Positions 29,700 to 33,373 of a stretch of 33,373 nucleotides of DNA are shown piece after piece. The DNA comes from Amphimedon queenslandica (taxonomy: Eukaryota; Porifera; Demospongiae; Haplosclerida; Niphatidae). Each line of letters opens with the position of its first letter. Positions within the stretch are counted from its first letter, which is position 1. The notes beneath the pieces were generated by a model. It was not told where the DNA came from and made no database searches. It saw only the letters and a list, made by a program, of their open reading frames with translations. The stretch covers positions 104,232 through 137,604 of the forward strand of contig NW_003546493.1 of NCBI RefSeq assembly GCF_000090795.2, written 5' to 3'. Both the position numbers and the translations under genes were made by a program.

Positions 29700-30385
29700 T
29701 CACTTTGAGCAAACAACACAAGCCATATCTTTTGCTTGAACAAAAGGAGGACAAGAGAGGCCATAGCAGGTACTTCGAACATGATGGAACGATGCTTCAG
29801 GGTCTGGGTTTGATGTACCTGGCACCTTCTCCCTATTGAAATCAACACACTCAAAGACAACATTATTAGCATGAGTGTAATGCTCAGCTACCAGGTAACC
29901 ATTGTATTCCCTTGTCCATGATTTAGGACACGTTATTTTTGCTGGTATCATGATTGTTGCTGATTTATTAACAGCAAGACACATTGCACAAGGTGCAGTG
30001 GAATCAATGAAGGATGGATAGTGACGAGAGTGATACTCAGCTCCATAAAGGAATGCTTGATAGCTTGATGTTCCTGTACCAATAGGCCAATACTCTGGTG
30101 TCTTAGGTAGGCAAAGGTAGTTGGCTCCACCACCAGATTCTGACCACTTGCTTCCAGCAGCAACTCCTTCATAGACAAGGGTAGCACCAGTCCTATCAGT
30201 AGGACATACGGTACGACCCCATCGAATGTATGTAGCTCCTTTATCTTCATACATACAAACAGAATTAACATAAGTGAATAATAAAGGGATGATTTTACTA
30301 GCTTACCAGCAGTTGCTGTATTTATTTCAAAGCAAGATATTAAAGCTAAAAAGATGAAGGAGTTTGCAATAATCATTGACATCAT
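29700..30385 (-). CDS. Secreted short-chain collagen C4-like protein without collagen repeat
   Basis: Two exons, 30385-30307 and 30244-29700, join in frame to 207 residues. Residues 1-26 (MMSMIIANSFIFLALISCFE...) form a signal peptide; cleavage is likely after NTATA. The mature part, beginning DKGATYIRWGRTVCP, carries the globular domain I recognise from sponge and cnidarian proteins named short-chain collagen C4, with GGGANYLCLPKTPEYWP, about ten cysteines including paired CAMC, CYGLSC and CVVC motifs, and an end at CSK. Those proteins normally have a Gly-X-Y stretch before this domain; here there is none, so it is a free secreted domain. The start is set by a TATA box at 30442-30449, which rules out the in-frame Met at 30463. 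It is probably an extracellular matrix or mucus component; the exact role is unknown. Confidence 0.85.
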
Positions 30386-30902
30386 TCTTCTTGGATTAAA
30401 TCTAACAGTTTTACCTGGCTTATTCTGCTGCAATGAAAGTGCTTTTATACAAGAGCAATGCATGTCATCATTATATTGCTATATGCCACCTATATTTAAC
30501 AAGCTGCTATACGACTAATTATGTGCTATAAAAATAGAGCACCTGATAATGTTAGCTTAGTCTTGTGTAACGTTAGCTATGCTACTTTTGCTTAACACTC
30601 AAAAGCTGTTGACAGTCCCAGCAGTAATGAGTCTAAAGGTAAACAAACTGATCACATTACTTTTATAGTCAAGAGCATAAACATGCTTCCAACAAAATAA
30701 ACTCGTAAAATAAAGTTATCTATGTACAAAACTCATCAATAATTAGATATATATTATTCCAAAAAGGAAATGCCAAAAGATTTAGACAACATTCAAGCAT
30801 ACACTTGCTTTTTATACACAGTGCATTCAATGATGATAATTGTTAAAAACATATTAGTCTTAATTGTAAATTATAATAATAGGATCAAACAATCATAATG
30901 AT
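30386..30902. other. Upstream region of the collagen-like gene and 3' flank of RAB3GAP1
   Basis: 517 bp, AT-rich. The part next to the collagen-like gene has the TATA box and the expected transcription start near 30415. The remainder, 30480-30902, shows no gene, repeat or clear site. Confidence 0.5.
30442..30449 (-). promoter_or_regulatory. TATA box of the collagen-like gene
   Basis: TATAAAAG on the minus strand, within GTATAAAAGC, 57 bp upstream of the chosen ATG at 30385. Transcription would start about 25-30 bases further on, near 30415, leaving a 5' leader of about 30 bases. This is the only clear TATA box in the window and suits a regulated, cell-type-specific secreted product. Confidence 0.6.
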
Positions 30903-33373
30903 TTAAACAATTAAAACATCTTGTGTGAAGGCTCCTGCTACTCGAGTCTCATCTTTAGTTAGAAAACAGAACATTCTCTGAGGAGCAGGGCTGGACAGTA
31001 AGGATGGCTGAGGAGACACAGTTCTTAAGATAAACTCTCGAGCAGTTGCTTTTGGCAGAGCAGCCCCAGTGAACTACAAGAATAAATAATAATATTTTGA
31101 GCAAATTTTTGATAGCTAATGCAATGGAAAAATTAGTTAAGTACTCCACAAAATAAAATCAAGCAAATGTGATTTAAAAGATTATGCAGTTGCTTTTACC
31201 TTAGTTTGATGCTGACGTGAATGACGAGATGGTGACACTTCATCCAAACTCTACATAAATTAAAATTTAAAATGTACATCACACAGTCATGCACAAGCAA
31301 AATAACAATAACAACAACAACAACAACATACTTGAAATGCTATTTGAGTCTTAAGCAGTCCTTGGAATGCTAATCCGGTTACACTGGTTACAGGATCTTG
31401 TAAAACCAGTTCAGGCTCTTCCACTAGTATTTGTATACTGGCCATTAGTTCCTTGTCCTCTGCTGCTGTTCTCTTAACAGAGTCAGTGTTAATATCCAGT
31501 CCTTGCTTCAGCTTTGCATGAAGAGATGCTGCAGTTGCAATGTCATGTTCTGTTTTCTCCAATAAACCAAAACATTCCTAGAAACCATTTCAATAACTTA
31601 AACCTGATACTCAACACGTAATAACAAACACTTTTAATTTCTTTACCTGATAAATGGGGAGTGAGTCTAAAGATATCCACTGTATTGTCTTAGTTATATT
31701 GATAGCATCATTGATGTAACCCCAAGCACTGGGTAATGCCATCTCCTCTACAATGAAATGAAAAACAGCATATTACTAGGGTTTCCCTTGACAAAAATTA
31801 CAACAAAAAATCACAAGGAGAGAATTCTCCATTTTTACAATTTTTGCTGATACATGTACATGTTTTATGTTTGTATCAACTTTGAGCCGATTCCAAATTT
31901 CCAATCAAATTTGGATTTTTTTATGAATTTTTGAAGTTAAAGCAATGTAGCACTAGACGTGATGTAGTACCGTATAGGAGGTTTCTTTCATTGAGCAAAA
32001 CTTTTGTTTTTTGGGGGGGCAAAATCCAACTTTGTGGGCTTTATTTTCATTTTTGAAATTTGAAGAATGAAAAAAAAAAAGTTTGGCCCAGCAAAAGAAA
32101 CCCACTATACAGTAATTAATTTGTGTATCAAACTTTAGAGCTAACCAACTACATGTACTATTATTTTATTCATTACCTAGCTCTTTTTTAAGATGCAGGA
32201 CTGCTGAATGAACCAAGCAAGGTAACACCATTAGCACTAATTCTGCTGGTTTCAAAGCCGACAGCCAGTGCAAGACTTTCTCTGCTTCTTTTGTATCATC
32301 AAACAGTCTCTTCTGCTTGTAAGCTGGTATTGGACTGGCATTGTCCCATGTTTCCACCCACATATTACCAGCCTGTCTCATTCTTATACTAAGACGACCC
32401 TATAAGTATTAAGAAGTATTACGCTTTACCATACAGGCTCCCATATGTACATGTACATGTCATGTACATGTATAACGTACATTAAAAGTACGTGTAATAT
32501 GCATATTATTGTACCTTGGGGTCATTCTCCTTGGGTTTCAAACCATCACTGGATTTTTCATCATCATCATCATCATCATTGCTGTCAATCCAATCACGTG
32601 GAGAATACCATCTTATAAAATCCTCCAATACACAACCAGGATTAGCAGCCTGTGCATTAATTAGAACCAAAAATTAAGTACACATACTTTGTGCACATAA
32701 AAATTGTTACAAAATGATACGTGTAGAAATTAATTTTGGAGGTAAAAATATTGCAAAATGTGTCTTAAAATGTTCTCCTCCACATACCTTGAATGCTTGC
32801 ATGTCTGAGAGGAGTGACATGCTTTGCATTTTAGCTCTCACTTGAGCTGCCTCCTCTGATGTCCCTAGCTTAGACAGAACACTCTGTTGCTCCCATAACA
32901 TGTCTTCAGTTAGTGGAGTCTGCTCCTGTAAAGAGATGACATTCAATAAAATACATGTTATTAAGTATACTTGTGTTTCAGGGACATAAAGTTGTTCGTT
33001 AGATTTTAGTAAAGTCAATCCTTTAAAAGGTTTCAGTGCTCCTATTCTTATAGGCACTCCTTCTCCTCTTCCCTTCCCTCCTCCTCCTCCTCCTCTACCA
33101 GTGAACAGATCAGTGTCTTCACTCTCACTGGCAAACAGGCTAAGAGGATCAATATTAACAAGAGGCTCCAAATCAAGCTTTTTTGTTTTTGAGTCTAGCG
33201 AAGACACTGAAGAAGATCTCAAGTCTTCCTTATGGTGTTCTTCAAAGGTATCCTGAGCTTCAAAGAACTCCTCATCACTATCACTACTGGTGCTCTTGTG
33301 ATACCCGGTTGATGAGGGAGGGGTTTGTGGGAGTGGCTGTTGCTCGCTTGATGTCTGACGTTGTATTCGCTGA
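30903..33373 (-). CDS. RAB3GAP1: Rab3 GTPase-activating protein catalytic subunit, 3' part
   Basis: RAB3GAP1 with RAB3GAP2 accelerates GTP hydrolysis by Rab3 and activates Rab18 at the ER. The gene runs off the right edge; the eight exons seen give the last 488 or so residues: 33373(open)-32971, 32925-32788, 32649-32515, 32399-32177, 31747-31647, 31577-31332, 31250-31200 and 31073-30903. Family landmarks in order: SDSDEEFFEAQDTFEE, LTLLKSNEQLYVPETQ, PLTEDMLWEQQSVLSKLGTS, SLLSDMQAFKAANPGC, FIRWYSPRDW (the region where I recall the human catalytic arginine), MWVETWDNASPIPA, KRLFDDTKEAEKVLHWL and near the end AREFILRT, then PQRMFCFLTKDETRVAGAF. A Gly-rich insert (GRGGGGGGKGRGEG) near 33065-33105 and a run of six Asp after the arginine motif look specific to this lineage. 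Confidence 0.95.
31785..31945. repeat. Dispersed intronic repeat copy in a RAB3GAP1 intron
   Basis: In the 31748-32176 intron. It contains GGAGAGAATTCTCCATTTTTAC, GCTGATACATGTACATG, TTTGAGCCGATTCCAAAT and a TTTTTTTATGAATTTTTGAAG-like stretch, matching the La intron 8 units in the same orientation. Confidence 0.7.
31968..32114. mobile_element. TACCGTATAG-type MITE in a RAB3GAP1 intron
   Basis: A 147-bp element starting TACCGTATAGGAGG and ending CCCACTATACAGTA, with inverted repeats extending through TTTCTTT/AAAGAAA and GAGC/GCCC-like sequence. The outer ten bases match the family at 9820 and 23076, but the interior differs, so it is a separate subfamily sharing the termini. It has an internal poly-G run and a poly-A run. 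Confidence 0.75.

Noticed and set aside
30386..30463. Upstream in-frame Met (30463) as start of the collagen-like protein
   Set aside because: The TATA box at 30442-30449 lies downstream of that Met, and the extra 26 residues would put a basic stretch before the signal peptide.

Overview
The window looks like nuclear DNA from a demosponge, most probably Amphimedon or a close relative. It is AT-rich, the genes are packed tightly and alternate in strand, most introns are 50-200 bp with GT-AG ends, and one gene belongs to the short-chain (spongin-type) collagen C4 group typical of sponges. The species is inferred from gene content and style, without any database search. By splicing exons by hand I could rebuild five multi-exon gene models with unbroken reading frames and clean junctions, plus the 3' part of a sixth.

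Layout. (1) 1-6579: a tandem array of an intronless XPG/FEN1-superfamily gene of the FAM120 (constitutive coactivator of PPARG)/asteroid type. Two upstream copies are broken and fused to each other; one intact copy lies at 4579-6579. Short transposons with terminal inverted repeats sit inside the second broken copy and just upstream of the intact copy. (2) 7226-10649, minus: La protein (SSB), 13 exons. (3) 10743-11852 and 12434-13594, plus: two tandem intronless copies of the mitochondrial protease OMA1, with a decayed copy of the last DNAJC7 exon trapped between them. (4) 13935-17419, minus: DNAJC7, 12 exons. (5) 17585-25354, plus: ANKIB1, a ring-between-ring ubiquitin ligase, 18 exons. (6) 25565-29377, minus: EFHB/CFAP21, a ciliary axoneme protein, 14 exons. 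(7) 29700-30385, minus: a secreted short-chain collagen C4-like protein with no collagen repeat. (8) 30903-33373, minus: the 3' part of RAB3GAP1, open at the right window edge.

The genes are unrelated housekeeping, ciliary and matrix genes; there is no operon. La/OMA1 and DNAJC7/ANKIB1 are divergent pairs with short shared promoters (93 and 165 bp). The most informative non-coding signals are a perfect RFX X-box 17 bp upstream of the ciliary gene EFHB, a heat-shock-element-like block in the promoter of the co-chaperone gene DNAJC7, and a TATA box that fixes the start of the collagen-like gene.

Introns carry most of the repeat load. One dispersed repeat family of about 180 bp occurs in at least seven introns in both orientations and forms a tandem array of about six units inside ANKIB1. 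A second set of inverted-repeat elements with termini like TACCGTATAG occurs in four places, with a related longer element between the XPG-like gene and La. I found no tRNA, rRNA, CRISPR array or autonomous transposase gene. No wholly new system is evident; the points most worth follow-up are the regulatory sites, the OMA1/DNAJC7 duplication relic and the repeat families.
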